48,883 bases of DNA from Oscillospiraceae bacterium (GCA_017458065.1 JAFTGD010000014.1:1-48883), one strand, 5' to 3'; numbered from the stretch's first letter, positions 1-5,951 are shown. A program made the numbers and translations. Notes: generated by a model not told the origin, from the sequence alone.

Positions 1-1
1 G

Positions 2-484
2 GGCCAGATTATCGACGTGGATAAAATAACCGCCGAGAACGGCGGCAGCGCCATTCAGGGCGGCAAGATTGCGTTGGAGCGCATCCGGGCATGTCTGGAC
101 AAGGGAATCAGCTTCACGCAGGAGACGACCCTCTCAGGCCGCAAAACCGAGCTGACAGCGCAGGAAGCGCGGGAGCGGGGGTATTCCGTCCGGCTCTTCT
201 ATGTGGGCCTTGACAGCGCTGAGGAGTGCTTGCAGCGCATTGAAAACCGCGTTGCGCACGGTGGGCACGATATACGCGAGGAAGACGTGCTGCGGCGCTT
301 TGCGGGCCGCTGGGAGGCCGTGATGAAGGTTCTGCTCTATTGTGACGAGGCACACTTCTTCGATAACTATAACGGCTTTGTCGAGGTCGCCGAGTATGTC
401 AACGGGGAACTGATCGTGAAGGGAAACAAGCTGCCCGCGTGGATTCAGGAATTCCGGCAGTTTCTCCAGACAGCAAGAATATAA
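2..484 (+). CDS. Zeta-toxin-like ATPase/kinase, 5'-truncated by window edge
   Basis: The frame is open from base 2, so the gene starts outside the window and the P-loop half is missing. The visible 160 residues match the C-terminal half of the zeta-toxin/COG4185 family of P-loop kinases. They carry the segment ETTLSGR, the phrase ARERGYSVRLFYVGLDS and the GGHDIREEDVLRRF basic segment that usually binds the nucleotide sugar or ATP phosphates. Zeta toxins phosphorylate UDP-N-acetylglucosamine and are often paired with an epsilon antitoxin; any antitoxin would lie left of the window. A GTG at 17 is a possible internal start but would remove the kinase core. The product could equally be a solitary house-cleaning kinase. 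Family call fairly sure; substrate unknown. Confidence 0.8.
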   Translation, partial: GQIIDVDKITAENGGSAIQGGKIALERIRACLDKGISFTQETTLSGRKTELTAQEARERGYSVRLFYVGLDSAEECLQRIENRVAHGGHDIREEDVLRRFAGRWEAVMKVLLYCDEAHFFDNYNGFVEVAEYVNGELIVKGNKLPAWIQEFRQFLQTARI

Positions 485-813
485 CAAGAAACAGACCGTA
501 AAAGGATTGGGGAGCGGCCCGAAGGCTCTCATTGCCAATCAGTACGGTCTGTTCCTTTGCCCGCTCTTTCTACATCCCCCTCGGTCGCAAGCGCCGAGTT
601 CCGTGGATATACAGGATTGGGCCCTGAGCTTAAACCGTCTGTGGAGCAATCTGGTAGTTGATTCTCAATTCACGACCATCGGCTCAGGCTTTGGCAGACT
701 ACCATCACAAGCTGCCGGTTTTGAGAAGGTACGCATGCCGGTAAACCAGCAGTGCGTCACAGAGGCATCCGGCAGGGGCGCTTCTCTCCGTCACTCTGCC
801 CAAGCTCTCTGCT
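485..813 (-). ncRNA. Possible structured RNA of about 330 nt, leftward
   Basis: No protein gene is convincing between 485 and 869. On the minus strand a good sigma-A promoter (848-820) points into this stretch. The transcript would end in a long hairpin: ACAGACCGTA pairs at 552-543 with 500-491, then GATTGG/CCAATC (540-535 with 510-505), capped by a GCC-TTCG-GGC loop and followed by TTTCTTGTT. Further perfect pairings seen on the plus strand are 613-619/682-688, 652-658/698-704 (crossing the first, so a pseudoknot), 712-718/769-775 and 723-728/781-786. I do not recognise the RNA class. It does not show RNase P, tmRNA or SRP RNA landmarks. The promoter, the dense pairing and the terminal hairpin together suggest a real RNA gene; this is inference from one sequence. 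Confidence 0.4.
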
Positions 814-819
814 GGGCAC

Positions 820-848
820 AGTATAACAGAGTGCCCGCTACAATGCAA
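820..848 (-). promoter_or_regulatory. Sigma-A promoter firing leftward into 813-485
   Basis: Read on the minus strand there is a -35 TTGCAT (848-843), a 17-base spacer and a -10 TATACT (825-820). It begins 22 bases beyond the stop of the membrane-protein gene at 870 and points into a region with no credible protein gene, which supports the RNA call there. Confidence 0.5.
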
Positions 849-869
849 GGGCGGTTATATTCACAACTG

Positions 870-1844
870 TTAATACACTGGGAACCGGACTTTCTTCGCA
901 TGGGTCTTATTATACATTTCAAAATAGAGCTCGCAGTTTTCGGCCTGCATTTTGCACATCTCAAGGTATTGCTGGGTCGTTAATCCCCCTGCATCAGCTC
1001 GCTCCAGTATCTCCAAATCGTAAATGCTTAGACCGGCAGCAAATTTGAGCTGCTTCCAGATAGCTTGCTCCTCACACAGCTTGATATAATCTGCTGTTTC
1101 TGTTGAAATCCGCTTCCTGAATTCGGTTTTGTCCAGATTCGCTCTCACGATTTCTTTTGCACCCGGCAGCGACGGTAGCAGATACAATCCCGCCGGAGCA
1201 TATAAAGAGCTGTACCCGTAAGGGCAAATGTAAATCGTTTCGTCCTCCTGTCCGTCCAGATAGAGCTTATACTTATCGACCATGACTGGAAGAGAAGGAT
1301 GTGTAAATGAGCCCTCTCGCTCCCATGTAAACGCCTGATTATCCTTTGTGCGAAGACGAGATAAGTATTCTTTGCTGCCATCAATGCCGCAGGTGGATAT
1401 GGGGTCTTCGAGGGAATAACCGAGATCCGGGTCATTTGGCTGCTGCCGATAATAGACTGCCTCCCGGTGGGCGTACATATCCATGAGAGACTTTACAAGT
1501 ATGTCTGATCCGGCGTTGGTGGCCCGCTTGCGTTTGTCGGGGCTTTCTTTTGCACTTTTCCGGCTCTTCTGTTTTTCTATGATAAGTCCCCGGTTGTTCA
1601 GGATAGAGATACCTACCCCGGAGAAAACCGTTGTCCAGAGCGCATAGGGGCCGCCTGTGGAGCTCTCCGTCACAAATAGGAATACGGCCATTATAAGAAA
1701 GTTGAACGCAAAACAAATTATGCGGAACGTACTTCTTTTTATTGGTTTCTTTCTGAGCCCTGCAAACAGCAGCGGAAACAGGCCATAAAAGAAGATCGTG
1801 ATAAGAAGTGAAAACACCAATAATCGCCAGTCGTATTCTTGCAT
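870..1844 (-). CDS. Membrane-anchored protein of unknown function
   Basis: A 324-residue protein with three hydrophobic segments near the N-terminus (about residues 7-28, 43-60 and 67-85), then a basic stretch (EKQKSRKSAKESPDKRKRA) and a soluble domain of roughly 210 residues. It is therefore an inner-membrane protein with a large, probably cytoplasmic, C-terminal domain. No catalytic motif is recognised; the soluble part is rich in tyrosine and leucine. It lies 18 bases behind the 1863-2345 gene on the same strand, so the two probably form an operon. It is a typical accessory gene of the proposed integrated element; function unknown. Confidence 0.65.
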   Translation of the reverse strand: MQEYDWRLLVFSLLITIFFYGLFPLLFAGLRKKPIKRSTFRIICFAFNFLIMAVFLFVTESSTGGPYALWTTVFSGVGISILNNRGLIIEKQKSRKSAKESPDKRKRATNAGSDILVKSLMDMYAHREAVYYRQQPNDPDLGYSLEDPISTCGIDGSKEYLSRLRTKDNQAFTWEREGSFTHPSLPVMVDKYKLYLDGQEDETIYICPYGYSSLYAPAGLYLLPSLPGAKEIVRANLDKTEFRKRISTETADYIKLCEEQAIWKQLKFAAGLSIYDLEILERADAGGLTTQQYLEMCKMQAENCELYFEMYNKTHAKKVRFPVY

Positions 1845-1862
1845 GAGTGGTCTCCTCTATAA

Positions 1863-2345
1863 TTACTGAAATCTTCTGAAAACGACGGCACGGATTGCAA
1901 AGCCGATCGCCAGAACTGCCACGATGATTACAATCTGCTTCGGGGCGGCGATCAGGGATAAAGCGCTTTTATATGTTGCCCTGAAGAATGACAGAATCGT
2001 AAAGGCAAGGCAAATAAGATTGACCGGTATCAGGAGTCCGCACTCAACATCGGTGATGTGAAACAGCTTCCGCTCGTCCATGATGGACAGGGTTGGGATT
2101 GTCAGAATCCATCCGACTGTCGCATGTAGCAGGCCAAATAGGGCAAAGGCAATCAGAACAAATCCCACAATCCAGCCGCAGTACCAGACACAGGGTACGG
2201 CCATAATGATGCGATTTATCCAGCAGAGGCCGCCTGCGGAGATATGGCGGCAGAGGCCCATTTGTTGACGCAAGGCGATCATATAGGTCAATTCGTTTGC
2301 GGTTACATAGAGAAAAATGAATAGGAGTTGCATCATATAGCTCAT
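1863..2345 (-). CDS. Small multi-pass membrane protein, unknown
   Basis: A 160-residue protein with about four hydrophobic helices (near residues 5-25, 45-70, 72-88 with a following loop, and 100-155 containing two segments). The only charged interhelical loop carries IMDERKLFHITDVECG. No family is recognised. It is the first gene of a two-gene leftward operon with the membrane protein ending at 870. Its upstream region (2346-2541) is unusual: it contains four copies of a paired 10-bp repeat, which may be its operator. The start chosen is the ATG at 2345, preceded on its strand by GAGGGGACATGAGCT-like sequence with a GAGGGG ribosome site overlapping the previous bases. Confidence 0.6.
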   Translation of the reverse strand: MSYMMQLLFIFLYVTANELTYMIALRQQMGLCRHISAGGLCWINRIIMAVPCVWYCGWIVGFVLIAFALFGLLHATVGWILTIPTLSIMDERKLFHITDVECGLLIPVNLICLAFTILSFFRATYKSALSLIAAPKQIVIIVAVLAIGFAIRAVVFRRFQ

Positions 2346-2373
2346 GTCCCCTCTGACTGTTTCTGTGCAATCA

Positions 2374-2514
2374 TGCTGAGATATGGTAAGGTACAGAAAA
2401 TGTTAACAAATGTTAAGGTCTGAAAAAATGCTAAGATTTGCTAAGGTTTAAAAAACACAGGCGGCTCCGTTCAAGAAAAGATCCCCAATAGAAATGTCAA
2501 GATTTGTCAAGGTT
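2374..2514. repeat. Four copies of a tandem 10-bp repeat pair
   Basis: Four 20-bp units, each two near-identical decamers in tandem, lie at 2374-2393, 2401-2420, 2429-2448 and 2495-2514. Examples are TGCTAAGATT+TGCTAAGGTT and TGTCAAGATT+TGTCAAGGTT; the consensus is TGnTAAGATTTGnTAAGGTT. Unit starts are 27, 28 and 66 bases apart. A 10-bp period puts both halves on the same DNA face, as expected for a direct-repeat binding regulator. On the minus strand some units create TTGACA, a possible -35 box. The array lies between the protease gene stop (2542) and the start of the membrane-protein operon (2345), so it most likely controls the latter. Confidence 0.7.
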
Positions 2515-2541
2515 GCGAAAAATGAGGACACAATCCTTCTT

Positions 2542-3891
2542 TTACGCAGCAGCTATGCTTATATACCGAGATCCTGTAAAATATGATCCCTCTTGGAATT
2601 CTTCAAAACGTGTAATTTGACAATGTACCTTCACATAGCTTCCGGGAGAAAAAACTCTCACTTCATCACGATTGATATTCAGTATGGGGAAACATTCAAG
2701 TGAGAACGTCCTCATGGTATCCTGCGCCTGCCGGTTTCCATTGCTATAATCCCATTCAGCCCCTTCTTGGAATACATAGCCGAGTACGGCATAGGGGGAT
2801 GAAACCAAATATAGATTTCCATTTAATACTTCATTGCCGTTTCGCGAACCATAGTCTATAGAGGAGATGTAGCCTTCGATATATACTTCCTGACCGATAA
2901 GCTCGGCGCCATGCGATAAAACATAAGCAACGTCATAGGTATTTACATGATCCCAGAGCCCATAAAAGGCACTTATGCTCATTGATCGAGCGGGCGAATT
3001 ACGATTCCAAAGCTCTGTGGCCTGCTCTATTGGAATAGCAAGGTTCAGGTTTTGCCCTTCAACATACGAAGCGGATGTGATTCCAACAACTTCGCCGTGA
3101 TCGTTGAACAGCGCGCCGCCACTGCTGCCGTGGGAGATTGATGCTGTGAATTGCAAATATGTCTGGCCGTCTTCGGTCACGCTGCCGCTGTACACTCCGG
3201 TCGATACGGAATTTATTAGCCCCAGAGGGCTCCCGATTGCCACGACCTTCGCTCCCTTTTCCAGCGCTGAAGAATCTCCAACAGGCAGGCGGGCAAGGTT
3301 CACATTAACGCCTGTTCCTACGCTCAGGATGGCTATATCTGCGTCTATATCAAAGGCGACAACTTTTGACAGGTTAAACTCCTGCCCGTCTTCTGTCTGT
3401 GCCTTTATGAAATAGGTATCCCCCATGATGACATGACAGTTTGTGACAAACATACCGTCATCATAGGCGGCAAAAGCACTCCCGGTCGCGCAGAGCTCCC
3501 CATATTGGTCATAGCAGCTTAGCATGACAATGGAGTTGGACGCTGCCTGAATCGCTGTTGTATCATCCGAAAAGGCGACCGATAAAGAGGCCGCAGGCGT
3601 CGGTTCTGCCGAGATAGTTGCTGCGGGGGTATGCGTGGCGGCAGTCGGTACCGGCGAAGAGGCAAAAGAGCGAAAATACACGATGTATCCGGCAGCAGCG
3701 ATAACAACGATCAGCAGAAGAATCCAACCGACAGGGCTCTTCTTCCGGCGCTTAGACAGATTGCGTGCTTCTCGTTGCCACTCTTCAGCTGCGCTATTAT
3801 CGATCTTCTTCCTTGTCAGTCTCTTTCCGCACTCCGGGCAGAACCGCGCATTCCCCGACAGCTCCGCTCCACAATATGGGCAATACTTCAC
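2542..3891 (-). CDS. Zinc-ribbon, membrane-anchored trypsin-like serine protease
   Basis: A 449-residue protein. Residues 1-25 are a zinc ribbon (CPYC...CPEC). A basic linker follows, then one membrane segment at about residues 53-72 (GWILLLIVVIAAAGYIVYF), then a threonine/alanine/proline-rich linker. A DegP/HtrA-like trypsin domain spans about residues 105-290. The catalytic triad is visible as His in VTNCHVIMGD, Asp in DIDADIAILSV and Ser in HGSSGGALFNDHGEVVG. No PDZ domain follows; instead there is a C-terminal domain of about 150 residues beginning near YGLWDHVNTYD that I do not recognise. The zinc ribbon is predicted cytoplasmic and the protease outside. It stands alone, transcribed leftward, inside the proposed integrated element. 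Confidence 0.85.
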   Translation of the reverse strand: MKYCPYCGAELSGNARFCPECGKRLTRKKIDNSAAEEWQREARNLSKRRKKSPVGWILLLIVVIAAAGYIVYFRSFASSPVPTAATHTPAATISAEPTPAASLSVAFSDDTTAIQAASNSIVMLSCYDQYGELCATGSAFAAYDDGMFVTNCHVIMGDTYFIKAQTEDGQEFNLSKVVAFDIDADIAILSVGTGVNVNLARLPVGDSSALEKGAKVVAIGSPLGLINSVSTGVYSGSVTEDGQTYLQFTASISHGSSGGALFNDHGEVVGITSASYVEGQNLNLAIPIEQATELWNRNSPARSMSISAFYGLWDHVNTYDVAYVLSHGAELIGQEVYIEGYISSIDYGSRNGNEVLNGNLYLVSSPYAVLGYVFQEGAEWDYSNGNRQAQDTMRTFSLECFPILNINRDEVRVFSPGSYVKVHCQITRFEEFQEGSYFTGSRYISIAAA

Positions 3892-3988
3892 GGTCTCTCC
3901 CCCTTACAACTGTCTGATTATTTTGGGGCGTAAAAAATGCGCGGCCCCATAAGGAACCGCGCAGAAAAATACACAGCTCCTTTTGCTG

Positions 3989-4097
3989 CCACACAATCTT
4001 TGAGCACTAACAGAGAATGCCAAAGTGGAGAGTGTATTTTTGCCGAAACAAAAATACATTCTCTATTAGCGCTCCAATACAATATTAGATTGTGTGG
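3989..4097. repeat. 109-bp nested palindrome (MITE-like or RNA hairpin)
   Basis: Three nested inverted repeats share one centre. The outer arms are perfect (CCACACAATCT at 3989-3999, AGATTGTGTGG at 4087-4097). The middle arms (about 4002-4019 and 4058-4075) and the inner arms (4028-4042 and 4049-4063, loop CCGAAA) have only G-T type mismatches. Middle and inner arms compete for the same 3' strand (CATTCTC), so two alternative folds are possible. There is no open frame worth calling. The region 3892-4334 otherwise holds a GC hairpin at 3940-3962, just upstream of the protease start, and an orphan AAAGGAGG at 4174-4181 with no start codon behind it. Confidence 0.6.
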
Positions 4098-4202
4098 CCC
4101 GTACATCTTACCATATCTGAGGATCAATGACAATCTGTATTTATCTGTAAAAAGCAAAAATATCGTCTCACAAAGGAGGCGACGCAATTAATCAACTTTG
4201 GC

Positions 4203-4231
4203 TTGTAACGTGGGCAGGTATCTGTTATAGT
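4203..4231 (+). promoter_or_regulatory. Promoter of structured leader 1 and the HTH gene
   Basis: -35 TTGTAA (4203-4208), 17-base spacer, -10 TATAGT (4226-4231). Expected start of transcription is near 4238, exactly where the conserved fold described next begins. Confidence 0.5.
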
Positions 4232-4237
4232 TCAGGA

Positions 4238-4303
4238 GAACGAGCCTCCTGATCGACCAGGCGTCCAGTTTGCTGTACGCGGTTGTTATAGGAAGCTCGT
4301 TTC
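4238..4303 (+). ncRNA. Conserved structured leader, copy 1 (upstream of HTH gene)
   Basis: The 5' end of the predicted transcript (AACGAGC, 4239-4245) pairs perfectly with GCTCGTT (4295-4301), and the next TCCT (4247-4250) pairs with AGGA (4290-4293), giving an almost unbroken closing helix. Inside are two stretches shared with copy 2 at 4667-4738: ATCGACCAG (4252-4260) and CGCGGTTGTTA (4279-4289), separated by a small hairpin (GCGT/ACGC). In copy 2 the loop sequences are kept while every helix has different bases that still pair. It lies in the 5' leader of the HTH gene (start 4335), so it may act as a cis-regulatory element. Class unknown to me. Confidence 0.45.
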
Positions 4304-4334
4304 ATAGTCTTATGATATAGGGGAAGAAGATAAA

Positions 4335-4583
4335 ATGCCTAAAGTAACATGGATTAGTCAGCCAAAGCCAAAAGTAAACGAGCTTGCCGCTCTGTTTCGC
4401 GCATATCGCAAGGCCCGGAACATGACCAGCGACGATATAGGGAAAGCTGTCGGCTGCACTCCGCAAAATGCCCGATACCAAATGAACAAGCCGGGAACTG
4501 ACTGGAATATAGGTCAGCTCCTGAAATACTGTGATGTGCTTGGGATTCCGTATGAGGATGCCTTCAAGGCTGCAATACAATAG
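4335..4583 (+). CDS. Small HTH (Cro/CI-like) DNA-binding protein
   Basis: An 82-residue protein whose residues about 14-75 form an XRE/Cro-type helix-turn-helix (ELAALFRAYRKARNMTSDDIGKAV and QLLKYCDVLGIPYEDAF); the recognition helix lies near GCTPQNARYQM. This is a phage- or element-type regulator. The start is an ATG with AGGGGAAGAAG upstream. A structured leader with its own promoter precedes it, and a second copy of the same leader follows its stop. It probably represses element genes or itself, though no target can be assigned from sequence alone. Confidence 0.8.
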   Translation: MPKVTWISQPKPKVNELAALFRAYRKARNMTSDDIGKAVGCTPQNARYQMNKPGTDWNIGQLLKYCDVLGIPYEDAFKAAIQ

Positions 4584-4632
4584 CTGATTCTGTCACAGGG
4601 GAGCCCTCTCGCTGAACTATTGCCATAATGAA

Positions 4633-4661
4633 TTGACGAGAGGATCGGCGTCTGCTAAAAT
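4633..4661 (+). promoter_or_regulatory. Promoter of structured RNA copy 2
   Basis: -35 TTGACG (4633-4638), 17-base spacer, -10 TAAAAT (4656-4661). Predicted transcription start near 4668, at the first base pairs of the conserved fold, the same geometry as for copy 1. Confidence 0.55.
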
Positions 4662-4666
4662 GGACA

Positions 4667-4822
4667 GCGGAGATTATTCCCCCGCTATCGACCAGTCGAG
4701 CCTTCTCAGGAGCGCGGTTGTTAGGGGGAAGCCTCCGCAGAACTCCGATGCGAGGCATTCGCCTCAGCGGCCGACGTCGTACTGTTGTTCGACTGATGGC
4801 CATTGCCGGAGTTCTATTTTTA
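4667..4822 (+). ncRNA. Structured RNA copy 2 with terminator-like 3' hairpin
   Basis: Closing helix GCGGAG (4667-4672) with CTCCGC (4733-4738), then TTCCCCC (4677-4683) with GGGGGAA (4724-4730). Inside are ATCGACCAG (4687-4695), a hairpin over GCCTTCTCAGGAGC, and CGCGGTTGTTA (4713-4723). This is the same layout as copy 1, with compensating changes in the helices. It is followed by a second domain closed by AGAACTCCG (4739-4747) and CGGAGTTCT (4807-4815), containing GAGGC-ATTC-GCCTC, and then ATTTTTA. CTCCG occurs in both domains, so the first helix and the terminator-like helix could exchange partners, as in a riboswitch. No protein gene lies downstream before the tRNA fragment. It could be a free small RNA or the leader of a lost gene. 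Confidence 0.45.
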
Positions 4823-4870
4823 TGGGCTGAGCGACACGTCATAGACATATTTCCCGCTCTTGGTGGAGCA

Positions 4871-4904
4871 AGGGCTGTTTCGACGTGCGGGCATAGCCCT
4901 TTTT
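4871..4904 (+). terminator. Possible terminator
   Basis: AGGGCT (4871-4876) pairs with AGCCCT (4895-4900) and TTTT follows. The stem is short and the loop long, so this is weaker than the other terminators. The whole stretch 4584-5288 has no supportable protein gene; it holds the structured RNA, this hairpin, the 11-bp repeats, the tRNA 3' fragment and its terminator. Confidence 0.35.
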
Positions 4905-4913
4905 AGGCGCTGC

Positions 4914-4950
4914 TTTTTACCGCATTTTTACCGCACAACCGTGCGGTAAA
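4914..4950. repeat. Tandem 11-bp repeats plus inverted copy beside the tRNA fragment
   Basis: TTTTTACCGCA occurs twice in immediate tandem (4914-4924, 4925-4935), and an inverted copy, GTGCGGTAAA, lies at 4941-4950. The last two make a perfect 10-bp stem with loop AACC. Short directly repeated sites about 100 bp from a tRNA-borne crossover site are typical arm-type binding sites of tyrosine integrases or excisionases, which is my inference here. Confidence 0.5.
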
Positions 4951-5053
4951 TCGTCGGAGAAGATGAAACACTGCGAGAAGCAGATGCTGTAAAAGCAGCA
5001 TGAAATAAGGCTTTTTTAGAGATCGTAAAACGCCGCGAAAATTGAAATCCATA

Positions 5054-5099
5054 GCTACGGACCAGAAGGTCAGGGGTTCGAATCCCTTATCGCGTGCCA
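5054..5099 (+). other. 3' half of a tRNA (probably tRNA-Arg-ACG): likely att site
   Basis: From the anticodon loop onward the sequence reads as a tRNA: CTACGGA (anticodon ACG), the other half of the anticodon stem, AGGTC variable loop, a T-arm AGGGG-TTCGAAT-CCCTT, then ATCGCGT + G + CCA. The matching 5' acceptor strand (ACGCGAT) and D-arm are absent upstream, so this is not a working gene. Because its own terminator follows, this appears to be the displaced 3' end left when an element inserts into a tRNA gene. The intact tRNA should lie at the element's other end, left of the window. Confidence 0.7.
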
Positions 5100-5104
5100 G
5101 CATA

Positions 5105-5140
5105 AAAGCCTTGAAACACGAGAGTTTCAAGGCTTTTTGG
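5105..5140 (+). terminator. Rho-independent terminator after the tRNA fragment
   Basis: AAAGCCTTGAAAC (5105-5117) pairs perfectly with GTTTCAAGGCTTT (5124-5136), running into TTTTT. It sits five bases after the tRNA CCA end, as expected for the native terminator of the tRNA gene. Confidence 0.85.
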
Positions 5141-5288
5141 TATGTTTACGGAACTTTTGGACCAAAAGAAGAAGTTGACATAATTCGTAAAATTGGATTA
5201 AGTGACTATTGAGTGACCAGCAGAAAAAAACCGGCCCCAAGGAGCTGTTTAGAAAATAGTACTTTTCAATGGAGAAGTCAACAGAATT

Positions 5289-5681
5289 TCATGCGATTTC
5301 AAGCTTTGCCCTGAGCGCTTCTTGAAGAGTTGCGGAAAAGTTTACACCCTTTTGCTCTGCAAGCGTATTCAGCCAAGCGGGAATGCTAAGGGTTTTCTTT
5401 ACAGCGTAATTGCCGTATTTCTTCCGGTATTCTGAAGTGTCGGCGCTGACAAGCGTCATGATTGCACCATCCGGACAAGAAACGTCTGTTACGCTGGACG
5501 CGGCAGGGATTGGTTGTTTGTCGTCTTCCATCGTCATCAGAACCAGATTAAGCACATCCTGTGCCATCTCCATAGCCTCGCATAGATCGGCGCCGTCAGT
5601 AAAACAGTTCTCCAGATCCGGGAACGTAACGATATACGCACCGTCTTCCGGCGTCATTACAGCGGGAAAAACATACTTCAT
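5289..5681 (-). CDS. hicB: HicB-family antitoxin
   Basis: A 130-residue HicB protein. The N-terminal partially degraded RNase-H-like fold is seen in YVFPAVMTPEDGAYIVTFPDLENC, with the characteristic FPDL and TDGADLCEAMEMAQDVL; a C-terminal ribbon-helix-helix DNA-binding domain is formed by LSIPAWLNTLAEQKGVNFSATLQEAL. HicB binds and masks the HicA mRNA interferase and represses the operon. It is the second gene after hicA, 23 bases downstream. Its DNA-binding domain would be expected to recognise the palindrome that fills the spacer of the hicA promoter. Confidence 0.9.
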   Translation of the reverse strand: MKYVFPAVMTPEDGAYIVTFPDLENCFTDGADLCEAMEMAQDVLNLVLMTMEDDKQPIPAASSVTDVSCPDGAIMTLVSADTSEYRKKYGNYAVKKTLSIPAWLNTLAEQKGVNFSATLQEALRAKLEIA

Positions 5682-5704
5682 CTTATTACCTCCTATAGCA
5701 GAGC

Positions 5705-5923
5705 TTATTTCAGCCCCGCTGCCTTTTTGATTGATTTCAGAGTACCCGGCTTCACGTCCTCTCTGTTATGTCTGCCTACCGGGAATTTTAGCCCTGTTAT
5801 GGGACTGTACCAGATTTCGTGATTTCCGCCCTCGCCGGTCTGGTAACATCCAGCCTTGCGCAGTTCTATCTTCAGTTCGCTGTATCTGATTTTATCATCC
5901 CCTTGACTCTTGAACTGTTCCAA
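5705..5923 (-). CDS. hicA: HicA-family mRNA interferase toxin, start codon unclear
   Basis: The HicA double-stranded-RNA-binding-like fold is clear (RYSELKIELRKAGCY, then GGNHEIWYSP with the catalytic His, and VGRHNREDVKPGTLKSIKKAAG). HicA cleaves mRNA when free of HicB. The open frame begins with TTG at 5923, but that codon touches the -10 box of the only good promoter, so it is probably not transcribed. Within the mRNA no ATG, GTG or TTG is in frame before the fold: where family members start, the sequence has ATC (5890-5888), eight bases after AAGGGG. An ATG six bases further upstream (5899-5897) opens a different frame that would join this one only by a -1 slip at AAAA. The toxin may be weakly translated, or disabled. 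Confidence 0.75.
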   Translation of the reverse strand: MEQFKSQGDDKIRYSELKIELRKAGCYQTGEGGNHEIWYSPITGLKFPVGRHNREDVKPGTLKSIKKAAGLK

Positions 5924-5951
5924 TTATACTACGTATTAATACGTATGTCAA
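5923..5951 (-). promoter_or_regulatory. hicAB promoter with palindromic operator in spacer
   Basis: On the minus strand: -35 TTGACA (5951-5946), 17-base spacer, -10 TATAAT (5928-5923), all consensus. The spacer is the perfect palindrome TACGTATTAATACGTA (5930-5945), a likely HicB operator that would block RNA polymerase when occupied. Confidence 0.85.

Noticed and set aside
507-983. 158-codon open frame on the plus strand
   Set aside because: No ribosome site, no family resemblance, overlaps the 3' end of the membrane-protein gene, and the region looks like structured RNA on the other strand.
4903-5130. 75-codon frame containing ARDKGFEPLTFWSVA
   Set aside because: This peptide is the reverse translation of a tRNA 3' half and is a well-known false gene.
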